From Pseudodesulfovibrio sediminis (lineage in GTDB: Bacteria > Desulfobacterota > Desulfovibrionia > Desulfovibrionales > Desulfovibrionaceae): a stretch of 64,000 nucleotides of DNA. Numbering within the stretch: position 1 is the first letter of the stretch; every line of letters begins with the position of its first letter. The notes beneath the pieces are model-generated. The model worked only from the letters and a program-made list of their open reading frames with translations. It had not been told where the DNA came from and searched no databases. The position numbers were made by a program, and so were the translations under genes. This document shows positions 26,288 through 35,131 of the stretch, in pieces. The stretch spans positions 3,105,001-3,169,000 of the forward strand of contig NZ_AP024485.1 of the NCBI RefSeq assembly GCF_020886695.1. The letters are read 5' to 3'.

Positions 26288-28861
26288 ATGGGCATTCTCG
26301 ATTGGTTCTCATTTCGCAAGAAGGAAACGACGCCGGAAGAGCGGGCGGAGATCCGCCGTGTTTTTGCTGCCAGGTATGATCATTTCCGTTTGCTTATTCA
26401 GGCCAACACCCGCGCCCATGAATTGATCGGCGAGTTGGAGGAGGCCCTGCGTGGCTTCACCCCCTATGGCATGCATTATGTCCACACCCTGTGCACGCGC
26501 ATTTCCACGTCCATATTTCAGATGGTCCGCCATCTGGGAGAATTGAATCACCACGGGCATGACGATCTGGTGGAAGTCCTGGAATCCATCAATGAAAACA
26601 TCATGGCCGAGATTGAGCTGGATACTCCCCAGACACACGGGGCGTGGGTCATGAATCTGGCCGAGGTGGGGCGCGATCATGTGGACATGTGCGGTCCCAA
26701 GATGGCCATGCTCGGCGAGGCCGGAGCCAGACTCGGATTGGATATTCCTGCCGGGTTCGTTGTCACGGTAAGCGCATTTCATCGTTTTATGGAGGTCAAT
26801 GATCTGGGCGTCGAGATTGAACGGATAATCCAGACCACGGACGAGAGGGATCGGGAATCCGTTTTTCTGGCGTCGTCAAAGATCATGCAGCGTGTCATGG
26901 ACACTCGTCTGCCTGATGATCTGGCCGAGAGTATTCTGGAGGCGCATGACAACCTGCATCGGACTATGGGCAGCCCCCCGGATCTGGCGGTCCGGTCCAG
27001 TGCCCTTGGCGAGGATGTGGAGGGGGCGTCCTATGCCGGACAGTACCGCTCTCTGCTCAACGTGGACCGGGGCAGCCTGCTGAACGCCTACAAGGAGGTC
27101 GTGGCTTCCAAGTATTCGCGGCAGGCCATGGCCTATCGCATGAATCAGGGGATTCGTGACCGGGATGTGGCGATGAGCGTGGGGTGCATGACCATGGTGG
27201 ATGCTCTGTCCGGGGGCGTGGCGTACTCCCGCAGTCCGGTGAATATGCGCGACGATACCGTGTCCATCCACTCCGTGTGGGGACTGCCCAAGCCAGTGGT
27301 GGACGGCACCGCCTCCACGGACGATTTTATTGTGCGACGGCAACCGTTCTCGGTGGTCGAGACGTTGGTGGCAGATAAAAAGGATAAGTTTGTCTGCAGC
27401 CCTCAAACGGGAGTCTGCCGTGTGGACGTTATGGAAGAGCGCATGCTCGAACCCTCATTGACCGATGCGTTGGCCATCATGATTGCGCGTGAAGCGGTGC
27501 GTATCGAGACCTATTTCGGCACACCACAGGATATCGAGTGGGCCGTTACCGCTGATGGGGCCTTTCATCTTCTTCAGTGCCGTCCGCTCATGCAGATGAC
27601 CTCGAATGACGCGGTCGCCCTGCCTGTGGGGGGGCTACCTGCGCCGGCGTTGTCCGGAGGGCTCACGGCCAGCCCGGGGGTCGGCGTAGGGCCCGCCTAT
27701 ACCGTGCGCAAGGACGTGGATGTATTGTCCTTCCCCGATGGCGGTGTTCTGATCATCAAGAATGCGTTGCCCAGCCGCGCCGCTCTGCTTGATCGATGTA
27801 GTGCGGTGGTTGCGGAACAGGGCGGTATGGCCGGGCATCTGGCCAACGTGGCCCGTGAGTTCGGGGTTCCGGCCCTGTTCGGCATGAAAGGCGTTGTGGG
27901 TAATTTTGAAAACGGTCAGCTGCTCACCGTGGATGCGGACGGGCGTGCCGTGTATACAGGGCCGGTGGAGTCGTTGCTGGTGGAAAAACCGCGGCAACGG
28001 ATAATGCGGGGCAGTAAGGTTCAGGACGCCCTGCGCAGGGCGGCACGCTTTATTGTCAGGCTCAACCTGACGGACCCGGAATCCCCGGAGTTCAAGCCGA
28101 GCAATTGCCGGACCCTGCATGACATCATGCGGTATTGTCATGAGAAAGCTGTGTTGGAGATGTTCCAGTTCGGTACCAACGAGGAGTTCATCGAGGCGGC
28201 CTCGCGCCAACTGATCACCGACGTGCCCAAACAATTCTGGGTGCTCAATCTGGATGACGGCATCACTCCTGAAGGGATGGCCCGGACAGACCGGACCGTG
28301 TTGTTGAGTCAGGTCGATTCCTTCCCTATGCAGGCGCTGTGGGAGGGCATGCAGGCCGTGCCCTGGGAAGGGCCGCCGCCAGTGCACACCAAAGGGTTCA
28401 TGTCCATCATGTTCGAGGCCACGGTCAACCCGAACCTCATACCGGCCACAGGCACACACTACACGCAGAAAAACTATTTCATGATCTCAAAGAACTATTG
28501 CAGCCTGCAATCGCGTTTCGGTTTTCATTTCTGTGGAGCCGAATCCCTGGTCTCGGATCGCATCAGTGAGAATTACGCCAGTTTTCAGTTCAAGGGCGGG
28601 GCCGCCAACACGGAGCGGCGCATCCTCCGAGCCCAGTTTGTGGGCGGGATGCTGGAGGACCTCGATTTTCGCGTGCGCGTGCGGCAGGACAACGTGTTCG
28701 CCCGCGTGGAAGGGCTTAACAGGGCGTCCATGGGCTTTCGTCTCAAGGTGCTGGGATATCTGATTACGCACACCCGCCAACTGGATATGATCATGACTAA
28801 CTCGGCGGAAGTGGCTCGAAGAAAAGAACGATTCCTCAAGGACTTCGAGATGTTTCGCTAG
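26288..28861 (+). CDS. PEP-synthase-like protein with novel C-terminal domain
   Basis: 857 residues. About 1-130: helical, unrecognised. About 130-430: PEP/pyruvate-binding ATP-grasp domain (LAVRSSALGEDVEGASYAGQYRS, GGVAYSRSP, DIEWAV...LLQCRP). About 460-560: mobile phosphohistidine domain with His517 in GGMAGHLANVAREFGVPALFG. About 570-857: no PEP-binding TIM barrel, but an unrecognised domain (FWVLNLDDGI, TQKNYFMISKNYC). It therefore cannot be a normal PEP synthase; phosphotransfer from ATP to His517 and on to an unknown acceptor is plausible. It is the last gene of the kinase / receiver cassette. Confidence 0.85.
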   Translation: MGILDWFSFRKKETTPEERAEIRRVFAARYDHFRLLIQANTRAHELIGELEEALRGFTPYGMHYVHTLCTRISTSIFQMVRHLGELNHHGHDDLVEVLESINENIMAEIELDTPQTHGAWVMNLAEVGRDHVDMCGPKMAMLGEAGARLGLDIPAGFVVTVSAFHRFMEVNDLGVEIERIIQTTDERDRESVFLASSKIMQRVMDTRLPDDLAESILEAHDNLHRTMGSPPDLAVRSSALGEDVEGASYAGQYRSLLNVDRGSLLNAYKEVVASKYSRQAMAYRMNQGIRDRDVAMSVGCMTMVDALSGGVAYSRSPVNMRDDTVSIHSVWGLPKPVVDGTASTDDFIVRRQPFSVVETLVADKKDKFVCSPQTGVCRVDVMEERMLEPSLTDALAIMIAREAVRIETYFGTPQDIEWAVTADGAFHLLQCRPLMQMTSNDAVALPVGGLPAPALSGGLTASPGVGVGPAYTVRKDVDVLSFPDGGVLIIKNALPSRAALLDRCSAVVAEQGGMAGHLANVAREFGVPALFGMKGVVGNFENGQLLTVDADGRAVYTGPVESLLVEKPRQRIMRGSKVQDALRRAARFIVRLNLTDPESPEFKPSNCRTLHDIMRYCHEKAVLEMFQFGTNEEFIEAASRQLITDVPKQFWVLNLDDGITPEGMARTDRTVLLSQVDSFPMQALWEGMQAVPWEGPPPVHTKGFMSIMFEATVNPNLIPATGTHYTQKNYFMISKNYCSLQSRFGFHFCGAESLVSDRISENYASFQFKGGAANTERRILRAQFVGGMLEDLDFRVRVRQDNVFARVEGLNRASMGFRLKVLGYLITHTRQLDMIMTNSAEVARRKERFLKDFEMFR

Positions 28862-29021
28862 ACGTGAAGCGCGGTGCGTGCTCGAGAATACTGGTTGCGA
28901 CGAAGATGGAGACAGGATTCCTGAAGGGTGCTTCAGGTTATCGGAGACGACCTCGCACCACAGCTCCGACGCAGGGTGCGTGAAGACCGAATCTCTCCGC
29001 TGGCGATCAGATGGATGCAAA

Positions 29022-29049
29022 AGGCCCCGGAAGCATGCTTCCGGGGCCT
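29022..29049 (-). terminator. Terminator of the tmc operon
   Basis: An uninterrupted 28-base palindrome (AGGCCCCGGAAGC and its complement) followed on the minus strand by TTTT, 23 bases beyond tmcA. It probably also stops the convergent PEP-synthase-like transcript. Confidence 0.85.
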
Positions 29050-29072
29050 CTTCTTGTATCGGGAGTACCGAA

Positions 29073-29471
29073 TTATTTGGCGTGACATTCGCCGCAGGCG
29101 ACAGGGCCCTTGGCCTTTTCCTTGTGGCAGTCGATGCACTGCTTGTGGTAGGCGCGCATGAGCGGGGTTCCGCCGTCGGTCCGTTCCACAGCGTGGCAGG
29201 ATGCACAGGATTCGCCTTCGGAGGAATCCTCGAGGTTCTGTGTGCCGTCATCATTTTGGGAGTGATGGCAGACCACGCAATCTTCGATTTCAGCCTTTTC
29301 ATTGTGAGCGTCATGAGCAAAGGCAACCTTGGAGCGTTCGAGTTTGGTGAACGCATCCGTGGGAACATGGGTCATGTCGTCCTGGGAGAAGGCGGTCGGA
29401 GCCATGTAGATGACGACCAGCGCAATGATGGTCAGCATGGACGCCGCAATTTTGCATATGTTCTTGTTCAT
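29073..29471 (-). CDS. tmcA: Tmc complex tetraheme cytochrome c3
   Basis: 132 residues with a signal peptide and four heme sites (CVVCH, CASCH, CIDCH, CGECH), i.e. a class III cytochrome of c3 type. In Desulfovibrio, TmcA takes electrons from the type I cytochrome c3 and periplasmic hydrogenases or formate dehydrogenases and delivers them to the Tmc membrane complex. It is the last gene of the tmcDCBA order on the minus strand, 9 bases after tmcB. AGGAGG ribosome site. Confidence 0.93.
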   Translation of the reverse strand: MNKNICKIAASMLTIIALVVIYMAPTAFSQDDMTHVPTDAFTKLERSKVAFAHDAHNEKAEIEDCVVCHHSQNDDGTQNLEDSSEGESCASCHAVERTDGGTPLMRAYHKQCIDCHKEKAKGPVACGECHAK

Positions 29472-29480
29472 GGCGTCCTC

Positions 29481-30800
29481 CTACAGTTCCGGTTTGACCA
29501 TCAGTTCGTACATGATGTCGCCGATGAACTTACCGTGCATGCCGAGATCGTAGTAGCCGATGATGTCTTCAATACCGCCGTGGCAGTTGTGGCAAGGGAT
29601 GACGATGTCTTTGACACCGGTCGCCTCGAGCTGCTCGGCTTTGATTCTGTTGCCTGTCATGCGGGTATTCTTGAACGGAGGCCCGCAGTTGATGACGCCG
29701 CCGCCGGCGCAACAGCAGTAGTTGTGCTCACGGTTGGGGGTCATCTCGACAACCTCTTCACAGAGGAAGTGGACAACGTCACGCAGCTTGTCCATCAGGC
29801 CGCGTCCGCGGATGATGTTGCACGGGTCCTGAATGGTGACAGGCTTTTCGTACTTGTGGGTGATGTTGACTTTGCCCTCGTCTATCAGCTCCCAGAAGAA
29901 GTCAATGGAGTGGATGACGGGGATGGGCATCTTCTTGTGGCCGAGCCAGCGGTTGCCCATGTCGTAGACAGAGCGGAAGGCATGGCCGCATTCGCCCATG
30001 ACGATGCGCTTGACGCGCAGCTTCTGGGCTACTTCATAGTGGGCGCGTTTGAGACGGCCCATGTTTTCGAAGTCACCGACAAACATGCACATGTCCGAGT
30101 TATCCCAACCGGGATGGGACGGCATGGTCCAGTTGCAACCGGCTGCGTTCATGATGGCGGCAGCCTGGTAGATGAGTTGTGTACGGAATTTGGGCTCCGG
30201 TGCGATGACCGAGTACATGAAGTCTGCCCCTTCCTTGTCTACGGGAATGCGCAGATCCGGGAACTCGTCACGGGCTTCATCTTCCTGCCATTGCAGGGTG
30301 TCGATCCACTCGTCGTCCTTGACCCACATCTGGTTCATGGTGGAGGAGTGAGAGTGGGAGGTGTCGCGAATGTACTGCGGGACAACGTCCAGCAGGTAAC
30401 AGATGCGGCGCACCATGGACATGATGTAGCCGGTGTCGATACCGATGGGACAGTAGTGGGCGCACCGTTTGCACAGGTTGCATTCGGTGTAGGCCATTTG
30501 CGCCATCTCATAAATGCGCTGGGGGCTTACCTTGCCCTTCTTCTCCATCAGCTCATACATGGTCTCCGTAGCCTTGTTCACCGGAGAGTAGCTCGGGTCG
30601 TTGTCGTGAGACATGTAGTAGTGACAACCCTGTGAACAGAGGCCGCAACGCATGCATGTCTCGTTGTAGGCTTTGAGCTTTGCCCCGGTCTCGCCTTTGA
30701 GCATCTGGTTGACCACTGCCTCAATCCTTTCAGGAGTGAGTGCGGCAACCCCGTTCTCAAGGCCGACATCGGATATGATTCTGTCAGCAATCTGACTCAT
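29481..30800 (-). CDS. tmcB: Tmc complex Fe-S / CCG domain subunit
   Basis: 439 residues, HdrD-like. Two [4Fe-4S] ferredoxin motifs lie in the N-terminal third (CMRCGLCSQGCHYY and CNLCKRCAHYCPIG). The C-terminal half has the CCG-type cysteine motifs (GECGHAF, NYCCCAGGGV, CHNCHGG) that bind the unusual heterodisulfide-reductase-like cluster. It is the cytoplasmic catalytic-type subunit of TmcABCD and resembles HmcF and DsrK. The natural acceptor is not settled; a thiol/disulfide carrier is one proposal. Confidence 0.93.
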   Translation of the reverse strand: MSQIADRIISDVGLENGVAALTPERIEAVVNQMLKGETGAKLKAYNETCMRCGLCSQGCHYYMSHDNDPSYSPVNKATETMYELMEKKGKVSPQRIYEMAQMAYTECNLCKRCAHYCPIGIDTGYIMSMVRRICYLLDVVPQYIRDTSHSHSSTMNQMWVKDDEWIDTLQWQEDEARDEFPDLRIPVDKEGADFMYSVIAPEPKFRTQLIYQAAAIMNAAGCNWTMPSHPGWDNSDMCMFVGDFENMGRLKRAHYEVAQKLRVKRIVMGECGHAFRSVYDMGNRWLGHKKMPIPVIHSIDFFWELIDEGKVNITHKYEKPVTIQDPCNIIRGRGLMDKLRDVVHFLCEEVVEMTPNREHNYCCCAGGGVINCGPPFKNTRMTGNRIKAEQLEATGVKDIVIPCHNCHGGIEDIIGYYDLGMHGKFIGDIMYELMVKPEL

Positions 30801-30835
30801 TATTCTTACCTCGCGTTACTGTGATTGGTTGTGGC

Positions 30836-31495
30836 CTACCAGTCCTTGGAATGGCGGACGCCGCCGAATTCCGATCCCATGTACGCTCTGGTCCACAGAG
30901 CGAAGAGTGCGTGACTCAGGCGGGTGAACGGAATGAGCGCCAACAAGAGTTCGCCTGCGAGCACATGCAGTGTGGTCATCAGGAGTACCGGGCCGATCTG
31001 GTGATAGGCCAGGACGCCGGTGATGAACGGCAGTGCAACGATGATCAGTGCGAACCAATCCTTGGTACGGGTTACGCGCTTGACGTGGGGCAGGGACAGA
31101 CGACGATAGGCAAACACTGCACAGCCCGCGATGACCACGAAGCTGATGATGTCGCCGATGCCGGTGGGCAGGCTCGGAAGCGAGATGCCGAATGCGGTGT
31201 CCCAAAGGACCACGTGTGCGCCCAGGAACACGGCAACCAGAAGGAAGCCAATGTGGAACGCGAAGGTGGTAACGGTCATGAGGGGATCGGATTGCCAACC
31301 CTGGGATTTGAACGGAATGAGCCACATCAGGATGGACCGGAGTCCGTAGGGCAGGCTCATGTACGCCAGGGAGGAACCGTCCTTGGCCTTGGCCAGCGCA
31401 TACATGCTGACCAGACGATAAATGGAACCGATGATGAAGATCGCCCATGCGGCCCATGCCAACGGTCCGGTGACGAAGGTGTAAAATGCTGTCAT
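30836..31495 (-). CDS. tmcC: Tmc complex membrane cytochrome b subunit
   Basis: 219 residues with five to six membrane segments and several histidines within them (for example FAFHIGFLLVAVFLGAHVVLW and LLMTTLHVLAGELLL). This fits the NarI/DsrM-like diheme b subunit of Tmc, which carries electrons from periplasmic TmcA to TmcB across the membrane. GGAGGG ribosome site; 12 bases after tmcD and 35 bases before tmcB. Confidence 0.92.
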   Translation of the reverse strand: MTAFYTFVTGPLAWAAWAIFIIGSIYRLVSMYALAKAKDGSSLAYMSLPYGLRSILMWLIPFKSQGWQSDPLMTVTTFAFHIGFLLVAVFLGAHVVLWDTAFGISLPSLPTGIGDIISFVVIAGCAVFAYRRLSLPHVKRVTRTKDWFALIIVALPFITGVLAYHQIGPVLLMTTLHVLAGELLLALIPFTRLSHALFALWTRAYMGSEFGGVRHSKDW

Positions 31496-31507
31496 GATTC
31501 CCTCCGC

Positions 31508-32767
31508 CTAGAATTGTGCCACATCCGCAACGATGCGGACGTAGCTGTTGTTTTCGATGGCGCGAATGAGCACCTTGGTGCCGTCTTCGTTGAAGACCGG
31601 GGGCCAGACAGCGTCGAAATCCTTTTCATAGGACCTGCCGTTGACCAGAATCTGGTAACGACCGTTTTTCTCGACCTTGGCGGCCACAGTCTTGGAATCG
31701 GGAGAAAAGACGACAGGCCAGGCCATGTCGTAGGTCCCGGTCCAGGCAGTGCCGTCGACCACGATCTTGAAGTTTTCGTTGTACTCGCTGGTCAGGACGC
31801 CGGCACGGGTGCCGTCGGGGCTGACAACAAGGTCGTTGACGGTGGTGAATGTGTCGCCCCAGGCAGCGTTGTTCACACAGGCGGTGAACTGGCCGTAGCT
31901 GGTGGCAACGATGGCCCACAGATTGTCGCCGGATGCGTCGTACTGGAGCTCCAGACACTGGATGTAGCGGGGTTCCCACAGGGTCTTGCCATCTTTGGCG
32001 ACGCCCCATTTCCCTGCCTGGCGGACCGGGGCGGCAACGCCGCCGTCCTTGGGACAGAATACGGGTTCCCATGCCTGGTTGTACTTCTGTTCCCAGGCAA
32101 CGCCGTCCACGGCAATGGTGTTGTCGTACACGGATGTACGGACAGTGGCAGCCACGGAGGTGCCGTCAGCGTTGAACCGGGGGGCCCAGACGTTGAGGAA
32201 CAGTTTTTCCCAGGGCTTGCCGTCAACAACGACGGTGTAGACGCCGCGCTTGAAGGCTTCAATGTCTGCCGCGTCCATGGATTCCATCTGGGCCACACCG
32301 GCTGCGTGTGCGCCGTTTTCGGCCAAGACGGGCTGGTTGACGTTTTCGTACAGAGTTTCCCACGGCTCGCCGTTGACGCACAATCCGTACTGCTCCATGC
32401 TTTTGTACATGGTCGCAATGACGGAGCCGTCTTTGCTGGTCATGGTATCCCAAATGTAATCGGTGGTTTCACCTACATTCTCGCCGTCTGCGGTCAACAC
32501 CCATTCCATGTCTTGTTGACAGATGGCTGTCAGGCGACCGTCAGGAGCGAACTTCGGATACCAGATCTTGTCGAACGTGTTTTCCCAAACCGAGTCGTTG
32601 GTCCGTATGGAGAATTCGCCTTCGCCTACCTTGACGATAGCTGCGATAGTCTCACCATCAGGTGAGACATACGGCTCTTCCTGCCATTCGTGACCTTCGA
32701 GAGGGGAGAGAGATTTGACGACCGTTTTCTGGCCGTTTTCCCAATCCCAAGAGGAGATTTTTCCCAT
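31508..32767 (-). CDS. tmcD: Tmc complex Trp-rich beta-propeller subunit
   Basis: 419 residues with no signal peptide, built of about seven repeats each with a Trp near a Gly/Asp turn (DSVWENTFDKIWYPKFAPDG, GKPWEKLFLNVWAPRFNADG, GTAWTGTYDMAWPVVFSPDS). This is the Trp-rich WD40-like TmcD of Desulfovibrio. Its exact role in the complex is unknown; a structural or docking role on the cytoplasmic side is inferred. It is the first gene of the operon, with an AAGGGGG site. Confidence 0.92.
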   Translation of the reverse strand: MGKISSWDWENGQKTVVKSLSPLEGHEWQEEPYVSPDGETIAAIVKVGEGEFSIRTNDSVWENTFDKIWYPKFAPDGRLTAICQQDMEWVLTADGENVGETTDYIWDTMTSKDGSVIATMYKSMEQYGLCVNGEPWETLYENVNQPVLAENGAHAAGVAQMESMDAADIEAFKRGVYTVVVDGKPWEKLFLNVWAPRFNADGTSVAATVRTSVYDNTIAVDGVAWEQKYNQAWEPVFCPKDGGVAAPVRQAGKWGVAKDGKTLWEPRYIQCLELQYDASGDNLWAIVATSYGQFTACVNNAAWGDTFTTVNDLVVSPDGTRAGVLTSEYNENFKIVVDGTAWTGTYDMAWPVVFSPDSKTVAAKVEKNGRYQILVNGRSYEKDFDAVWPPVFNEDGTKVLIRAIENNSYVRIVADVAQF

Positions 32768-33556
32768 AGCACCCCCTTGTGTTGTGACACCGCTTTAATG
32801 AAAGCGGCAAATGCGCCTCGTAAAAAAAAACGAGGCAGGTCAATCAACGTCGGGGTCGTGTTCGTCAGGAGGCGGCTTAGTGGGCCATCCCGACCAGGTC
32901 ATCGAATTGCAAGCATTCGTAAGGAGGTGCGGACACGTCCTCAAAGAAACTTTGAATTCAAGGGATGACCCATACAAACAGGTTTTATTGAAACCTTTCA
33001 AGAACGATCTGCCCATGACCGTCGCTCGTGACGATTTCGACTCCCATAAGGATTTGAGGGGACCGGATGGCTGTGGCCACCGATCATACAGTGCATCCCT
33101 TCCCAAAGTGCACCCTCAATTCCGTTGCTGTAACCAGCTCTTTCTCTACAGTCGACCATGGGCGGTGCAGTCAAATACAATACTTGATCCGCATGCTTCC
33201 AACCTCAAGTAACAGGTCGTCTGAGATTGGGGAATTGTATAAGCATACACAAAAGAATTAGTCCATGTTTTTCAGAGATAAATGGGTATTTCAGAGTAGT
33301 ATAGTAGGTTTTAGAGAGTCTTTAAGAGTGAAAATGTGCGCTAACTGCTCATCTGCGCCCCGTTTTTGATCTTTTCCTCCTGAAATAGGGGGTTTTGCTG
33401 TTTATCCCTTTTGGGGCGAAATTTGAAAAAAAAGACGCAGTTCATCCGTTGTTCACTGGCTGACCAGGGGGAAAGTGGGAGGGAGCTGTGGGCAAAAAAA
33501 GGGCTGCTGATCAGTCTGATCAGCAACCCCTTTTCAGAGGAGGTGTATACCCGTGT
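32768..33556. other. Long leader/promoter region upstream of tmcD, no gene seen
   Basis: 789 bases, AT-rich at 33200-33450. In the minus-strand tmc leader there are two small hairpins: CCTCGT / ACGAGG around a T8-9 tract (about 32815-32840) and CCGCTTT / AAAGCGG (about 32790-32808). A frame at 32811-33212 exists but has no ribosome site and unusual composition. The terminator of the TadG gene is at 33501-33535. Confidence 0.5.
33494..33529 (-). terminator. Terminator of the tadEEG-like operon
   Basis: GGGCTGCTGATCA with GTC loop and TGATCAGCAACCC: 12 of 13 pairs match. On the minus strand the hairpin is followed by a T7 run. It lies about 25 bases beyond the TadG stop. Confidence 0.9.
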
Positions 33557-34732
33557 TTACAGTCTACTGGTGTCGAGCATGACGCGGCTGTATTTAAGGA
33601 GACAGTCGTCCGAATCCGACGACGGTTGAGGATCCACGGCCAGTGTGTTCATGAATCTGGCAGTGACATTGCCGCTGCTGTCCACGTTTTCCAAGAAGAA
33701 TGCGCCAAGTTCATAGACGATGATGGAGTTCCTGCCCCCAGTGGGAGGGAACCGGGGATCGTAGAAAGAGATGATGACCACGCGCGGACTGTCCAGCGGA
33801 TCTCCATATGTGCTCCCTTTAACGGCATTTTCAGACGAATCCCAAACAGCGTATGGGTCGAGGTTGATAAGGGTGTTGACTCCCGCCTTGACCGGACCGG
33901 CGGAGTTGCCGGGTTCGATGAGCAGTTCATCGCCGGATTCCACGTTCACTTCATTGTTGGAGCCGGTGCACCCTTCGATGTTCTCCTTGACCATGGCAGC
34001 GCCGGTGATCGGAGTGCCCTTGTTGAGCGGGGGCAGGTCGACCAGGTTGTACTGTCCGGGGGCAATGGCCAGGCTCGGGTCACCGGGCTTGATGATGATC
34101 TGGGTGCCCACGTCGGCCTGGGAGTATCCCAGCACGTTCACGGTGTCGAGTTCCTGTACGCTGTCTACGTCGAAGGTCCCGTTTTGATAGTACTTTGTTG
34201 CCGGAGCGGCCGAGTCGTCCCATTCGAATTTTGTGGGAACCACGAACGGCTTGACGCACTTGCTTGAGCAGGTGGACACGATACCGGCGCGGGCGACCAC
34301 GCGGATGTCCATGGAGGGTCTGCCCACCACTTTACCGAAGTAGAGAGGATATGCGTTGTCGCGCTCAGCGGACAGCGTGATGGTGACCTCAACCTGATTC
34401 GGGAATTCATCGTCCGGGACGCCGTCCCGCATGAAGACGATGTCCGAATCCATAAGGGCACTGGCAGGGATGTCGGCTTCGACCATGTTTTTGACGGCAT
34501 AGGTGGTGACGATGGTTCTGAGCCGATCGAAATCACGCCCTTCGGCCAGCAGGGAGGACGCGCCTGCCAGGGCGCCCGTGTCGGCCGCGGTCTGCAACAT
34601 GCTGCGCTTGAGATAGGTCCGGCCGAGGTCCACGGCCAGAGCGGTCAGCCCCATGAGCGCGACCATGCTCAGGCTGACCATGACAGTGGCGACACCGTTA
34701 TCGCGAGATATGAAATTGCGAATGAATGACAT
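33557..34732 (-). CDS. TadG-like pilus assembly / pseudopilin protein
   Basis: 391 residues from ATG 34732 (GGAG site inside the preceding gene's end). The N-terminus ISRDNGVATVMVSLSMVALMGLTALAVDLGRTY is a TadG-type Flp/GxxxE-like membrane helix with VDLGR, and is followed by LKRSMLQTAADTGALAGASSLL. The remainder is an exported C-terminal domain (about 300 residues) of unknown structure with three Cys (CSSKC, EGCTG). TadG proteins support or modify Flp pili, or are envelope-anchored. Confidence 0.82.
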   Translation of the reverse strand: MSFIRNFISRDNGVATVMVSLSMVALMGLTALAVDLGRTYLKRSMLQTAADTGALAGASSLLAEGRDFDRLRTIVTTYAVKNMVEADIPASALMDSDIVFMRDGVPDDEFPNQVEVTITLSAERDNAYPLYFGKVVGRPSMDIRVVARAGIVSTCSSKCVKPFVVPTKFEWDDSAAPATKYYQNGTFDVDSVQELDTVNVLGYSQADVGTQIIIKPGDPSLAIAPGQYNLVDLPPLNKGTPITGAAMVKENIEGCTGSNNEVNVESGDELLIEPGNSAGPVKAGVNTLINLDPYAVWDSSENAVKGSTYGDPLDSPRVVIISFYDPRFPPTGGRNSIIVYELGAFFLENVDSSGNVTARFMNTLAVDPQPSSDSDDCLLKYSRVMLDTSRL

Positions 34733-34739
34733 GGTGACA

Positions 34740-35129
34740 TTACTCCATTTTTGCATGGGCTACTGTGTTCAGGCCATCGGGTATGAGTTCGTCCCAGGGG
34801 TAGATGGTGTTTTCGGTGAAATCATAGTTGAGGGTGACCACCACTTCCTGGCCCACGATGGGGTCTTCCGGGCCGAGCTGTACGGTCACGGAGAGATTGG
34901 CTGCGGGCAGCCCGGCTGATTCCACATACTCTTTTACCCTGGCCACCGGATCATCACCACGGGATGCCATGACCACGCCCTCACGAGCGGCACGGGTCAT
35001 GATCTGGTTCATATCGATCAACTGCGATAAATCCCACATTCCAGCCAGGATGGGGATCAGCAGAAGGGTGGTCAGAAGGGCGAACTCTATGACCATGCTG
35101 CCGTTTTTATTTGTATTGCGCTTTTCCAT
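34740..35129 (-). CDS. TadE-like pseudopilin 1
   Basis: 129 residues. N-terminus KNGSMVIEFALLTTLLLIPILAGMWDLSQL: a prepilin-like G/xxxxE segment (Gly-Ser-Met-Val-Ile-Glu) followed by one membrane helix, as in TadE/TadF. MTRAAREGVVMASRGDD is also TadE-typical. It lies 2 bases from the upstream TadE gene and 7 bases before TadG, so it is cotranscribed. Confidence 0.85.
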   Translation of the reverse strand: MEKRNTNKNGSMVIEFALLTTLLLIPILAGMWDLSQLIDMNQIMTRAAREGVVMASRGDDPVARVKEYVESAGLPAANLSVTVQLGPEDPIVGQEVVVTLNYDFTENTIYPWDELIPDGLNTVAHAKME

Positions 35130-35131
35130 GG

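Noticed and set aside
28878-30635. A 585-codon open frame on the plus strand
   Set aside because: It lies antisense to tmcA and tmcB, which have clear heme and Fe-S motifs. The frame is a by-product of GC-rich third positions.
30821-32665. A 614-codon open frame on the plus strand
   Set aside because: Antisense to tmcC and tmcD; no domain, low-complexity composition.
32811-33212. A 133-codon plus-strand frame upstream of tmcD
   Set aside because: No ribosome site, unusual composition, no domain, and it overlaps the tmc leader hairpins.
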